Notes under the pieces: model-generated | Databases searched by the model: none | The model's input: the letters and a program-made list of their open reading frames with translations, nothing else | What the model was told of the DNA's origin: nothing | NCBI GenBank assembly: GCA_036925085.1 | Contig: JAUPFP010000034.1 | Span: 1,960,001 to 2,024,000, forward strand | DNA from: Brachycybe producta | Lineage: Eukaryota; Arthropoda; Diplopoda; Playtdesmida; Andrognathidae | Reading direction: 5' to 3' | DNA length: 64,000 bases | Translations under genes and position numbers: made by a program | Shown: one piece after another, positions 10,738-22,950 of the stretch | Layout: every line of letters starts with the position of its first letter | How positions within the stretch are numbered: position 1 is the stretch's first letter

Positions 10738-13224
10738 TAATACACTTTTGTTTCCTTCAGGCTTCATTGTCATTATTGTTGTCTCAATTCTACAATGGAA
10801 AACACTCCCACATGTTATGTGTAACAGTTTTTTTTTTGCGTTTGCCATTAGTATTAGTTAACAAATGCGTTTCATGGTTTAACATATTTAGACACATGTC
10901 GCAGATGTCGTTTCTTCCATTCTTTCCATACCCGTGCTAAATATTTGTCATTTATAAACTAAGGAGAAGCAAAAAAAAAAACACTGGTTCCTCAACAACA
11001 AAATAACAAAGAATTGTGTATCAATGTGCTTTTAGAAAATATTTTTATGAAGAATGTCTTCTTTATTGTGATTACGTTGATATTTTAGAAGTTTTAATAT
11101 ACAGACTGAGTCGTAATTCTCGCAAAGTTAAAGAAGGTTGAATAGATATTTCTTTTGTTTTGTTTTTTTGTTCTCCAGGATGGCACCACCGAAGTGGCTA
11201 ATTATGCTAAGACTTCATAGATGTTGTTGGAAAATTTGAACGCAAAAATATCAAGCAAACTTTTTTAATTGTTTTCAAAACTAGAATAGTAGATGATGCT
11301 AAAAGTTTTTCCTTGGCAATACTGTATCTTATAAAAACTAGTTTTTAAATGACCCGTTTTATGTTTTTTTCCGTCAACATTTCATGAAAAACTATTTTCA
11401 CGTTTTTCAAACTGTCATAGAAACTTTATTTTAAAAGATTTCCTCATGAAAAAAAACTTAGCATTATTACCAACTATTCTCGTGTTTAAAACATTTTGTA
11501 TTTTCTGTAATGTTTTTTTTCTTCCTGAAAAGCATTCGCTTTCAAAATAAAAATGTTTTCAAAACAGCTGGCAATTGGGAGAGATCTGAGAGACCTTCTA
11601 TATATAACATAATCTCCACTGCAGTGGCTCCATCCGAGGTGACAAAATAAATATCTATTCAGCCACCTTAAGAAATTATTTTATTGTGTAATATTCAAAG
11701 TGACCATGTGCACACAGACTTTCGAATTCTTTGTGTTAATGTTGCAATGTTGTAAGTCTGTCATTTGTTAGGAAATTGTGAAGCTCTTGAAATAAATAAG
11801 AAATATGTGTCATCTTGTGTAACTTTTGAACTCACTCTGTATACAGTAAACACGTCTAAAATATAAACTTTTGCAATATTCAGATTTACAATTTCATATT
11901 TATTGATCTTGGTTCTCTCTGTTTATTGACAAAATGTGTTATATATGCAAATGTCGGTATGTTGCCGACATTTTTCACGGTTGCAAAAGGGCTTAATTTT
12001 GTTTCTACACGATGACATTTGTGTCTATTCAAACAAATTGTACCATTTTATATAACAGTCTTTTATTTTACGGCCTGATTCTACTCGGTGACTGCCACTG
12101 GTAACTTGGAAAATAGTCAGTAGAGCCAACTTACATATGTACAAGTCATCCTGTCTACTGTAATAAATAGCGTGGTTGCACGTGTCACCTGAAATACCGA
12201 GCTAGGATCTTTCATTATATCATTGTTGATTGCTCTAACCATGACATCAAGTAGCCAGCAAAAAAAAAAAATGTAGGCCTGGATCACACATACGTAAAGA
12301 CAAGCAAAAAATATAAATAGGACACAAATTTAAATATACTTTGAGCTGTTTTTCTGCGTTCATTCGCGTTCAAGGGTTTCTCGCACATTACGTTAGAAAA
12401 ACACTTCAAGGGCATTTTGGGGGGCTTTTTAGAAAATGAGAGAAAGAATACTGAGAGGAACCATAAAGGATAATGCTACTGAAGGACGCTTTTGTATAAG
12501 CTGATAACATGTTATTCTGCGTGGTAGGAAGAAGCAATTTTAGCATTTTTTTCTGCTTGCTTTCAGCCTAACAAATAGAATGGATTTATTCTGATATGAT
12601 AAATTCTTTTTTGGGTTGGATTTTTTTTTATGCATGTGTGACTTTCTACATTATTATGAAGATTGTTGGATGTATTTGAGGCTATTTTTCTATTGCATCC
12701 ACCTTTTATTTGCACACAACAACCATTTATTTCATCAGAAAAGATTCAGAGTGCTTTTTAATTTAATTTTATTCTAAAAAAAATACATAACTAATTAACT
12801 AGTTAATGGATTTTTGGGGGGAAGGTTCATTATTAAAACTGTACTTTATTAAATATCCGGTCTAGTTATGTATACTGTATTTTCTGCTCAGAACGATTTT
12901 CGGAGATTCATACACTTATTAAGCTTATAACATTTTTTTTTTTCGTTTGTTGTCTTTTCAGACCTTTGTTTACTATAAAGAGAAGTAAAGCTTTAATTAA
13001 TCATTATGTTAATGTGCAAGCTGCTTGAAGGATACACTACAAGTCACTAAACTATGGGTTCAGTTCCAAAGCAGTTCTCTTTTTTTCCCCAAAAAAGTTG
13101 CTTCTTCAAAACTGCCTTTCCCAAAACTGCCTGTCTCCCATTCCAATCTTCCTACAATATTGATTGACTGTGAACTATATAAAATTACTGCTAAACTTTG
13201 TCAAAAATTTAATCTGTTTACCCG
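10738..13224. other. AT-rich non-coding stretch
   Basis: No exon recognised. 11220-11570 contains fold-back family remnants (AAAACTAGAATAGTAGATG and the CATGAAAAACT arms). About 12630-12740 has TGTATTTGAGGCTATTTTTC, which recurs as an inverted pair at 58974-59086 and so marks another degraded element. Nothing else is distinguishable. Confidence 0.3.
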
Positions 13225-14300
13225 TAGTACTTTTTGAGTTGCAGCTTTTGTTGTTTCATTGCTCAAGGCGCTCTATTACCAAAACGAGGTGCTATATTCC
13301 AGCGCTTTTTATTTGGTCGCTCTGATCTTAAGCATACAGCGCACAATTGAGCATTTTCAAAAGTGCTTACGAACTGAACGCGTCCAATGACAAAATCACT
13401 AGTGACTGTTTTGCTGTGACTAGTCACTCAGTGGAAGTAATTTTTTTCTGTAGCTGTTTATTTTGTTGTTTCTTTAAGGTCAAAAATGGACGTCCAGCCA
13501 CGTATTAATGACTAATAGAGAAATAAAAATTGTTTACGTATTTTAACGTTTACTTTTCCGCTCGTCCGAGCACTTCGACAAGGGACAACTTTGACTGCTC
13601 AAATGCACACTCTTTATTAACAAAACGAGGTACTCTCTATTGGGGAGTTCTTTTAATTTGGTTGTTCAGTTCTTAAGCATACAGCGCACACTTGAGCATT
13701 TTCAAAAGTGCTTACTTTGGAACTGAACTCATCCAATGACAAAGTCACTAGTCACTGTTTTGCAGTGACGAGTCACTCAGTGGAATTAACTCTTCTGTAG
13801 CTGCTTGTGTCGTTTCTTAAGCGGCAGTCACACTAGGCTGGTTTACAAGCCGCTGGTTGCTGCTGGCTATTAGCAGCAACAGCAAGCAGCAGCTGCTTTG
13901 GGTTCACACTTGTTCAGTCACTGCTGGTATTAGCAGTGCAAGTCATCCAATCACTGTCTTGCAAAAACACAAACTCTAACAACAACCAACCCAAGCAGTG
14001 GAGTTTCAACTACCACTAGTGACACTACTAGCAACAAAAAGTTCACACTAGATGGCAGCAGCAGGAAGGGAGTCACATGACCAGCAGGTAGCTGCTAAAG
14101 TTGGACGTGTCCAACTTCACCAGCTGCTGTTAAAATCACTAGCCCGCTGGAGAAAGCAGCTGCTAGTAGCAGTTCAGACTATGCTGCTAGAGCGCTACAA
14201 CCAGCCAGCAGTAACCAGCGGCTGGGAAACCAGCCTAGTGTGACTGCGGCATTAAGGTCAAGAATGACTTGCAGCCACATATTAATGACTAATGGCCATT
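13225..14300. repeat. Diverged tandem duplication, second unit interrupted by a MITE
   Basis: Two units of about 370 bp are alignable: the first about 13225-13590, the second about 13595-14300. Shared landmarks in order are ACAAAACGAGGT (ACCAAAACGAGG in unit 1), CTTAAGCATACAGCGCACA, GAGCATTTTCAAAAGTGCTTAC, CCAATGACAAA, TGACGAGTCACTCAGTGGAA and TTAATGACTAATGG-like ends. Unit 2 is longer only because of the 431-bp insertion at 13821-14251. Confidence 0.8.
13821..14251. mobile_element. piggyBac-type MITE with TTAA target duplication
   Basis: Flanked by TTAA at 13817-13820 and 14252-14255. Terminal inverted repeats are about 50 bp: left GCGGCAGTCACACTAGGCTG, right (reverse complement) TGCCGCAGTCACACTAGGCT. 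The interior is rich in GCAGC/CTGCTG motifs and forms further fold-backs. The neighbouring tandem unit keeps the empty site with a single TTAA at 13474-13477. This independently proves both the insertion and the TTAA duplication. Known biology: piggyBac transposases duplicate TTAA exactly. Confidence 0.9.
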
Positions 14301-16582
14301 AAATTGTTTTTTATGTCCTATTTACAATCTTTTTTTTCTCTCATTGCACATTCTCTTACTCCCTCTGTTGAAAAAAAAAATTGCGCCTATGAAATAGCTC
14401 ATGTTTCTTTCCCGTTTACTCTCTTTAATAACACTGTTGATGTGTTTTCAGCTTCTGGCTTCAACATTAAGATCACAAGATGTTTTTTTCTTGTTCTATA
14501 CATATAATAATAATAATGTGTAAGAAGAATAAGCCATCATCATCAACAACACACGCGCTGATTTTGTTTACTCTTGATTTTTGTGCCGATGTGTTGTTGT
14601 TTGTCTTTTTCCTCTCCCCTTTTCATTGTGTTCAATGTGTGTTAGTTCTTAGGAACTTTTAAGATTTTTTTTATATTATGCTTTCAAGATAAGGGCCCTG
14701 AAGCACTTTGATTATTCGATTCATCATTATCACTGAATAAATTTCCTTTTTTCTTTTTACCTAACTGTAAATGTGTTTCTGAGGGAATAAAAGCAAATGT
14801 GATACTTCTTTGGAATCATTATTCTATATTTAGTCTCCTTAATATTGGATAAATTATTATATGTAAATGTATATAATATGACAGTAAAATTGAAAAATGA
14901 CTAGACAGTGCGCAAAACCACTACTTCAATGGCTACTCTGCACAAGTTGAGTGCAGAGGAACACAGAAATATAACTGAAATATTATTCTATTTCTGTTTT
15001 CTAGTGTGTTTTTTTCCAGCATGTGTTTTTTTCAGCATGTGTGATCCATTCCTAAGACGTGGTTCGCACATGCTCAAGAAAAAGCAGACAGTGGAATAAG
15101 AAATAAAAAATCCGAATAAAGTTTCAGTTACTTTTTTTTTTTCATGTTAATAATTATATTCTTGTTGTTTGGCTTTTTTCTTCTACTTACTTTTTTGCAA
15201 AATAAATTAAATACTTATTTAAAATAGATAAATTTTGTTTTCAATCACATTTTCTGGCTGTGGGAACTTGGTGATTAATGATTATATCAAAAGATTTTTC
15301 ATGACTATTTATGGCATTTTTTTTTAAATAAAAAGCGAAAATCATTTTCAAACCAAAACAAAATGCTAATTTTTAAAATTATCTACATGAAACTTTCTAC
15401 TAGTAATTTAATCTTTTGTAGTAAGTTACTTTTTTTAGTTTCTGAAACACTTTTAATTTGTTTTTAATGTTGCATTAGCAATGCAAAATAAATAAATTCA
15501 AAAAGAAACTTGAGCATTTTTGAACTTGTACTAAATAAATAAACCCTTTGAACAGAGGCTCCGAATATAAATAATTTTATTCTGTTTATTTGGTAGAAAG
15601 TAGACAGAAAAAAAGTTGAAATTCTTGTCTGCAAAGTTTAAGTTTCATTGCTAAGTTTTCTTCTTGAATTCTGGCAATAATTATGAAGGTTTACAGTTGC
15701 CGCATTGTAACTTGGAAATTGTGAGGTCTAAGGTCCAATAACTTAGGCATGTTTCATTTTGTCTGTTAGAAAAGTGATGATGGCAAAGGTCTTCAGCAGC
15801 AGTTTAAGATTAAAAGTCTCTTGAATTTTATAATCACGCAGAATAACACAAGCCTAAAATAAATGTTTAGTGAACCCCTCTGACGTCACAAACTTTCAAG
15901 TTACAGCGTGGCGACTATATAACTGAATTGATGGTTTTGTATATTGACAAGTGATTGCGTAGAATGACTGGTTTTAACATGAACATATGGAGTTTTTTAT
16001 GATGATGAATATTATGATAGGAAGTTTTTGTTTTTCAAACTTCATATTGTTATTGAATATGCAATTACACGCAATGCAACAGCCACCGAATCCCCCCCCC
16101 CTCTCTTCCTTTACATTAGGGAGGCGTTGTTTGTTGTTCTTAGGTTATGTGTGTCTTCTGTACAAACAAACAGAGTAAATTACACTATAGGTAGAAATTA
16201 CATATGTTTTTGAAACTTTTCACATTGCAAATAAATAATATATGTAAATATGCAAATGTGCCTCTTATAATAAGTAAGCAGTTTGTATTAATAAATATTT
16301 TTTTGCGTGTGTGTCTGTTTGTTTGCTAAGAATGTTAGCAAACATTTAATTCTTTTGGGGCCACATGTTTTTCTTATATGATAACTGTTGTGGATAAAAC
16401 ACATCTTTGTACAAATTTTTGTCACTTTTTAAGCGACTCAGTTTTAAAATATCTACTTTGCATATAAATGAAGCCAACTTTAAGAAGGAACTTCAGGAAA
16501 AATAATTAGTTTGATTGTGTAATTTGAATATTAGGTGAATGAGCTAAAAGTATTAGTTACTTGATTATGCGAACTCGTATAT
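14301..16582. other. AT-rich non-coding stretch with MITE fragments
   Basis: 14940-15075 contains the GAGGAACACAGAAATATAAC and GCATGTGTGATCC pieces of the family seen at 36487-36838. 15712-15905 contains a copy of the TGACGTCA-bearing MITE, with CCCCTCTGACGTCACAAACT at its right side. A C10 run lies near 16091. No exon is supported. Confidence 0.35.
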
Positions 16583-16905
16583 TTTAACTTAAGCTGGTTT
16601 GTGAACAGCTAATTTTCGAACTCTTGATTAATCCTGTCTTTCAGGTGCAAAAGTAAAGAAAAACTAGAAAGTGTTTTAGAAACTAGAAGGATAGCTTAAT
16701 CAATTAAGGGTATTCTCAAAAGTATCATCTGTTTTAAAATTGGATAATTTTTAAATTTATATATATATTAAAAAAAAGCGAATCTTGAAAGATATCGGCA
16801 TATTATAAAAAAAAATATTCAAGTTTCTGTTCATTTTGCACCTGAAATACAGAATAATCTTGAGTTCGAGAGGCGTTTACACTTAAAACCAACCTAAATT
16901 CAAAA
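16583..16905. repeat. Fold-back repeat family, near full-length copy
   Basis: The left arm starts near CTGGTTTGTGAACAGCTAAT, passes TTTCGAACTCTTGATTAATC and GTGTTTTAGAAACTAGAAGG, and reaches an AT-rich centre. The right arm returns through GAAAGATATCGGCATATTA and CAGAATAATCTTGAGTTCGA to TTACACTTAAAACC. Arms are imperfect reverse complements of about 140 bp. Confidence 0.65.
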
Positions 16906-18519
16906 AATAAAGGAAGCACTTCACATATATTGAAAAGTAAAATTTTTTTGGCAATGCGAAAAGTAGGCTTACCTCATTTTTCTATATATATATATTATTC
17001 ATTAATATTTGTTTAAACAAATGAAATTAGTGATTTTAATTTCATAAAATTACTTTTATGTAATGCGTTTACTTTTACTTGTGTTTTCAACAAACATTTA
17101 GCTTCTTCTTCAAAAAAAGTCACTTCTAGTGAGAAGATTTAAGTCCTAGGGTGGTATAACAATGAATTTAACAAGGTTTCCTTGTGCCACAGTGGAGTTG
17201 TTTGTTTTTTCGTGCGTGATCTCATGCTTGTAATTGCATTCAAGGCAAAACCGATTTTCTTTTCCTACCTATTACATATTATATGGAACTTAACCATGTT
17301 AGGAGGAGAATTGGACATGACTCACAATGAGCATTAAAAAAATAATTTTGTTTGTTTGTTATGTGTAGAGTTTGTAGATTATGATTATTATAGTTTGATG
17401 GTTAATTTTCGTGTTTGAAAACGCAATGTAGCTGTAACGTTTTTTTTTTAAATACATTTTGATGTCCTACATTGTATTTTTTTGTTGTTATCTGGATTTT
17501 CGATTTTGTTTTCGTCACTTATTTTTGTGATTTTGGTAGTTGTTTTTTTGGTTATGAATTATTTTTTAGCTGTGTTGTCAGTTTTGAAGGCTTATTTTCT
17601 GATAGCCACTGGTGAGTTTTTTCTTGTTGTTGGTTGTATAAGCTTAGATCAAGACCAACTGTGGCGTAATCATACCGGATGTAACTTGTGAACATACACA
17701 AAAAAACTGATCCGGAAAAGGTGGAAGTGTGTTTCATTGATTGATGAAACTCTTCTTGAGAAAAACAGCTATTTAATTCAAGTATAGAACTGAAAAAGAA
17801 AAAAAAATGATTGGCTATTTTCGAAGTTGTACACAAGTACCACACAAGTACCACAAACCATATTGCTTTTGAAACTTTGCAATTAACAACATTCTAAAAT
17901 AAAAATACAATTACTTTAAATTACCTTTATGCAATAGGTAATGCTGACCGGCTTTTGTCATAAACTCATAACATAAAAGTTTTTTTTTTAGTTTATCAGT
18001 GTTTTTGAATTAAACCTCCCGATAGTGAAACAAAAGAAAACGACCATTTTTCGAATTATATATCTGGACTTTCACTAATTCAGATCAGGTCCCGGTTCAT
18101 TTAGTCTGGATAGTCGATATTAGTCAGGATTCTACTTTTATTACTTTTCGAATTACTTTTGTTTTTTTATGTTTCTCTTCATGAACTACTTAAAACTTGC
18201 ATATTACCTATTTCTGATTATTGTCAAACAGGTTGATTTGCATTTGAGAGTCAGTTTTGTAATTGTCATTTTTGAATGTAATTTTTTACATTTCATCACA
18301 TAATTCAAGTATGCACATTGCCGAATATGTTAGTGCATTGTGCATATTTAACACAGAATTGGTGATTTTGAGGCAGGGTTGATCCCAGTCGCAGAAATAA
18401 TATATATTGGTCCAATATATACAATGTCATCAAGAAATATGTATGCACACACTTTGGTTGTTAATAACTGCCGTATTTATAAGAATAAATGTTACAAAAA
18501 AATAGATTCGAAATAGCAG
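16906..18519. other. AT-rich non-coding stretch
   Basis: I see no exon or clear element. Short open frames here (for example 17482-17691) are phenylalanine- and leucine-rich, as expected by chance from poly-T sequence. An 18437-18462 segment is the inverse of part of the 18677-18697 segment (CAACCAAAGTGTGCATACAT), so 18.4-18.7 kb contains an imperfect palindrome. Confidence 0.3.
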
Positions 18520-18587
18520 CATTGCATGCTTTATGTTTAAATGAGGCATTATCACAATTTTTCAAAATGATGTCTATTTCTAATCAA

Positions 18588-18750
18588 GGCCTCGTCACAA
18601 TTGTAACATTTACTCTTTAATTCTAAAATTCTAAAATAAAATTTAAAAAAAATATAAACATTGCATTTTCTAACAACCAAAGTGTGCATACATTTTCTGG
18701 GGGGGAAAACGCTGTAGATTGTACAATTTGTACTTGTTTCAAGGGCATTT
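18588..18750. repeat. Direct repeat flanking a retroelement fragment (second copy 19868-19995)
   Basis: The block beginning TCGTCACAATTGTAACATTT and running through CTAACAACCAAAGTGTGCAT and GCTGTAGATTGTAC occurs again at 19868-19995 with small deletions. The two copies bracket the segment containing the short MITE and the LTR-like fragment. The duplication could be ends of one larger element or a segmental duplication. Confidence 0.75.
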
Positions 18751-18782
18751 CTAAGATTCGTGAGAAACATCTACAATTCAAT

Positions 18783-18898
18783 CAATCGTATCTGTTGTAA
18801 CTGTGTGACAATTCTCTTTTGATTTCTTGCTATAATTGTATAAACGAGAAGAAATCTTAAGAGAATTGTCGCACAATTGCAAGAGATACATTAATTGT
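18783..18898. mobile_element. Short fold-back MITE
   Basis: CAATCGTATCTGTTGTAACT through GTGTGACAATTCTCTTTTGA is matched, as reverse complement, by GAAGAAATCTTAAGAGAATT through GTCGCACAATTGCAAGAGAT. Arms of about 48 bp leave a loop under 20 bp, so nearly the whole 116 bp folds back. It sits inside a wider inverted pair (about 18520-18570 against 18960-19010, AAACATAAAGCATGCAATGC-like), which suggests nesting. Confidence 0.55.
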
Positions 18899-19059
18899 TG
18901 TTTGCAGATCAGTCTCTTACCAATATCAGCAATGTGAATGAGTGACATTTTGAAAACTTGAGATACCGGTAATGCATTATTTAAACATAAAATATGCAAT
19001 GCTTTTATATCTAATCTTTATTGTGTGACACCATGTATCTACATACTTGTGGAACATTC

Positions 19060-19867
19060 TGCAGAAATTCCCTTCTTTCAGTATTGCACCCCTTGGTGCA
19101 CAGATGTCCAGACTTGGGTGGCCCGAATTCTATTGAATTCGAGGAACCCAGAAGAACCGTGAGAATTGGGAAAAGAGTCTCAAAAATGCCTTTCCTTAAA
19201 AGGTAATATTCTCAGCCCAGGGCAATGATTGGCCCAGTTGGCCACTCATTAAGCCCTGAGGTGACAGTCGCCCCTCCCCAGAGACCGAACAAAAGTGCCG
19301 GGAGATTTGTTTGAGGCAGTTCTGAGTAGATACTAGAAGAGGTCAGTTCGATAGTTCAATCTAGAGAGTTTCTGATCGAGGAGAGAAAAAAAGAGTAATT
19401 CCGGACTGAGAACAAATGTCCTACTCAAGTTTGTAATCGAAATTATATCGTAAACTGTATACGCACAACAATGTAACAATAATGCAGATGTTGTAAGAAA
19501 GTAAAGAGAACTTTTCTACTTCAAGTGTTGTGTTTGTGTAAGTTTATTTCCAAATGGTGGAGTTATAGAAAAGAGGCTTTAGCCCACCATTCAGCCACCA
19601 ACAGAGGCACTCAGAAACCTTCTGAGTGCCTCTGATTGGGACCTTCAGGCCGTGCTAAAAGAGGACTAGTATTGTCGAAGTCGTCACGTATCTATACATA
19701 AGATTCCCAAGTAGAGGTCTTTTTGTGGGCCTTTAAGATGGCCGGATTCGAGAGACTGAAAGAGCGAGTAAACCGCTTGAACCTTCGGGATGTCGCTCTC
19801 GGTTAAATTAGGGGCTGGCTCAGAGCCAATACCACCATGTCAAAATGGTGGTGCCAAAGGGTCAGCA
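19060..19867 (+). mobile_element. Probable LTR-retroelement fragment (LTR end, leader, gag start)
   Basis: This segment is clearly more GC-rich than its surroundings. It contains a promoter- and terminator-like LTR end (AAAGTAAAGAGAACTTTTCT at about 19500, then a TGTTGTGTTTGTGTAAGTTT tail), a TGGTGGAGTTATAG stretch that could be a primer-binding site, and a leader. An ATG at 19738 opens a 22-codon frame beginning MAGFERLKERV and stopping at 19804-19806. The frame looks like the start of a gag protein but is broken almost at once, and the element is truncated near 19867. No polymerase is present. Element class is inference. Confidence 0.4.
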
Positions 19868-19995
19868 TCGTCACAATTGTAACATTTACTCTTTAATTCT
19901 AAAATAAAATTAAAAAAATATAAACATTGCAGTTTCTAACAACCAAAGTGTGCATACATTTTTGGGGAAATGCTGTAGATTGTACTTGTTTCAAA

Positions 19996-20778
19996 TTTGG
20001 GCATATTGGCATTAGAAAGGTTGTCTCAAAACACACTATTTACTAGTAAGAAATATTTACTGCTGGAACTACCCATTATGACTTATAAATTGTTCCAAAA
20101 CACACAGTGTACTGGTCTTAGCATAATTATTAGTGGTTTTGTAATGTTCCTATTATCAATCTAGCATGAAAAACTATCATGACCGAGTATAAAATTTATG
20201 GCTTGGTTGCGAGTGTTTTTGCATAAAGTCTATTTTTTTTGCTTCGCATTGTAACACACAGATAGACACATAACATGCACACAAACACTCTTATCTCAAT
20301 AATAAATATACTGCAATACTCATACATTTTTGTATGAAACTTATGAGATTTTTTTTATGTCTTACAAGTTACATAAAGCTTGTAAACAAATTATAGAAAT
20401 GTGTTTCGAAAATGGAGAATATCTTTCAACTTTTTCTTTTTCTTCTTCTTCTGTTTATATTTTATGACAAATGGTTGCTAAGTTGTTTTTATAAGAGTTC
20501 CTATTTGTAGATGAGTATCAACGTCATTGAATAACACAGCAAAAAAACCCTAATAGCAAGGAAATTTCAGAAAATCCGTTAAGCTTGACAAACTGGAAAA
20601 ATGTTTCCAGGTTGTTTGTTGTTATTATTGATGCTACTCAATAGACTCTGTGTGTGGGGGGGAAGACTCAATTTATTTACGTTTAGGTTGTTTAAAGATC
20701 TTTTTTTCTTTGGAGGGAATTGATATTTTAATAAGAGGTGTCATCAATAGAAATATTAACTTGAATTGAAAACAAGCA

Positions 20779-20812
<34 letters not shown>

Positions 20813-21078
20813 TTGTTTTTTGGAAGGGGGAGTTTAATTGTATTTCGAGATCATTGTTCTTCTAAAGTAGACCACCAGCTTCTTCTTTTTTTTCTGTATT
20901 TGATTAGAGATTGTTTTTGTACAGTGTGCAAAGGACCATAATGTTGTTTTTTCTACTTATTTTCTGTAATTGCATTGGTGGCCGTTTGATAACTTTGTCT
21001 TTTTTCTCTCTCTCTCTCTCGGAGATTCGTTTAATCAAAGGGAGGAATAACGATTAGAATTTTTGAAAGCAGTGTATT
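19996..21078. other. AT-rich non-coding stretch with a (GATT)n microsatellite
   Basis: A (TTGA)n / (GATT)n run at about 20779-20810 has eight units. A short CT repeat lies at about 21006-21020. No exon recognised. Confidence 0.4.
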
Positions 21079-21086
21079 GGGTACAA

Positions 21087-21550
21087 CAGTGGTTCCCAAA
21101 CGTTTTTTTAGCTCACAGCACCGTAATTGTTGCTTGGAGGAATCGCGGCACACCTAGCAAAAGTCACGGCACACTCGGTGCGCCACATACATTCCGCAAA
21201 TTTAGTGTCGTATGTCTTATAGGAATGTTTTGTGTATTTGCTTTCTACAATAAAATTAAAATTTATTTGAAAATTATTAAATTGTATTAACACATTCAAT
21301 GTAATGCTCTCGTTACGTTCATGCAGCTATTGTAGCGCGCGTGCTGCAGCATTACAGAAAAAGGACACGTCACCACCATGACGTAACACATTGCATTATG
21401 GTACAAGGTGCCGGCTGTGACGTCATTTTTACCTCGTTTTTCTGTAATGCTGTATGCAGTGCATTAGCTGCATGATCGTAACGAGAGCATAACGTCCAAA
21501 ATTTTGCGGACACCTAGAAAACCTCATGGCACTCCGTTTGGGAACCACTG
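21087..21550. mobile_element. hAT-type MITE with 8-bp target duplication
   Basis: Terminal inverted repeats CAGTGGTTCCCAAACGTTTT (left) and CGTTTGGGAACCACTG (right) are flanked by GGGTACAA (21079-21086) and GAGTACAA (21551-21558), an 8-bp duplication with one mismatch. Subterminal GGCACAC motifs also match the related element at 5870-6585. A palindromic insert lies at 21304-21490. Confidence 0.85.
21304..21490. mobile_element. Palindromic insert inside a hAT-type MITE
   Basis: ATGCTCTCGTTACGTTCATG at the left is mirrored by CATGATCGTAACGAGAGCAT at the right. Inner inverted segments include GCATTACAGAAAAA against TTTTTCTGTAATGC. The insert has alternating GCGCGCGTGC and TGACGT motifs and is GC-rich relative to the host element. 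It could be a separate nested MITE or part of this hAT subfamily; the 5870-6585 relative lacks it. Confidence 0.6.
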
Positions 21551-21559
21551 GAGTACAAC

Positions 21560-21900
21560 AATCAAAACAGATATACAACCGATGTGAACACACACAAATA
21601 AAACTCGAATACTACAACTACAGGAAACGCACACACAAAGAAAGCACTTATGAAGTTAAGTATAATGTAGACCACACAGCACACATGGCTGGGTATGAAG
21701 TAAAAGGGACATACATACAATAACATATTCAACACTCGAAAACACGCACAAACAATGACAGCACACTCTCATACAATGTCAGCAAACACAAACACACACA
21801 CATACAATGGTAGCGTACACACAAATAAAGCAAACACTCACAAAGAGCACACACAAACAAAACACATAGCCTACACAAATCACATTAACACACTTTTACA
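21560..21900. repeat. Degenerate CA-rich low-complexity tract
   Basis: The plus strand is dominated by ACACA, CAAACAC and CATACAA words without a fixed period. Open frames here are compositional. The tract ends near 21901 in a G6 run. Confidence 0.6.
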
Positions 21901-22039
21901 GGGGGGTCCACACCCATACATAGCCACACATTGAGGACTCACATTTAATGGAAACGTGCACAAACACAGTGACACATTGTTAAAGACACATTGTTATTGT
22001 CTTGAGCCACTTCCATGTTACGTTTCTTATTCTGTTTCA

Positions 22040-22950
22040 TAATGCCTGACATGCAGGTATATTGGACTAGCTGGATAATATTCATTGTCTGGAAAATAAT
22101 GTATTTGTCATCTATTGGTCTGTAGATTAAAACTTGAGGAAGTAGCTATGCCAGCAAGAGTTATCCACAGGGATCTTTCTTTGGGCTACTTTTGTGGCTC
22201 ATACTCATGGAGACATGGTTCAATGTCGTAAAAATTGTGCTAGCAGTGCAAGAAGAGTACAAGCTTTTGTTGACAACCTGGTAATTCTCAGTAGCATACC
22301 AGTTCGTGCTCTCGAGAAGAAATTACAGAGCTGCATACGAGGCTAGCATTGCAGTATAATGGCTATGGGCCATAGGAACAACAGTATGGATGATATGGAT
22401 TAGGGCACATGCTAGTCATCACTTCGATGAGCTGACAGATGTAGCAGCAATGGGGACTGCAACCCAAATTCAAGAAACACAATTTGTGTAGCATATTTGT
22501 GGTGACAACAGTGGAATGCAATGCTGGTGACATGGAATATGGCAACTGAGAAGTGACAGTTGTACACTACCAGGGATTTCTCACCAAACTGAGTCTGTTC
22601 ACTGGCATGGACTTTTTCAAACATATTGCTGGTAATTTCAACTCTTGTGCAGAAACAGTATTCTTGGGGAGGTGGTAGCATTGAGACATTCGATCATATA
22701 TAGAAGAAGGGAAGGGAGTTGGTCAGGCTTTTCGCGAGTTTAGGATACAGCTGGTCATTGGAACATGAGAAAATTCTACATGAAAAGCGAGTGTAGTTTG
22801 GAGTGGCAGAAGTTCTTGAAAACAGTCCAGTTGATGTTTGGACACTGCCATAGAGGAAATCTGCGTTATATGCCTGGTTACCTGATCACCAGAGAAACAT
22901 TTTGATGATGGACCTGAAACCTCTTGGTGGGAGGGTCAGAAATATTAAAC
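22040..22950. other. Unclassified higher-complexity block, possibly a transposon fossil
   Basis: Base composition is more balanced than in the flanks, and poly-T runs disappear. All six frames have frequent stops. Short translated islands on the plus strand look protein-like but shift frame repeatedly, as in a decayed coding element. I recognise no domain. It is not an expressed gene on this evidence. Confidence 0.3.

Noticed and set aside
22150-22260. VIHRDLS-like text on the plus strand resembling a kinase loop
   Set aside because: No other kinase motif and many stops around it; chance.
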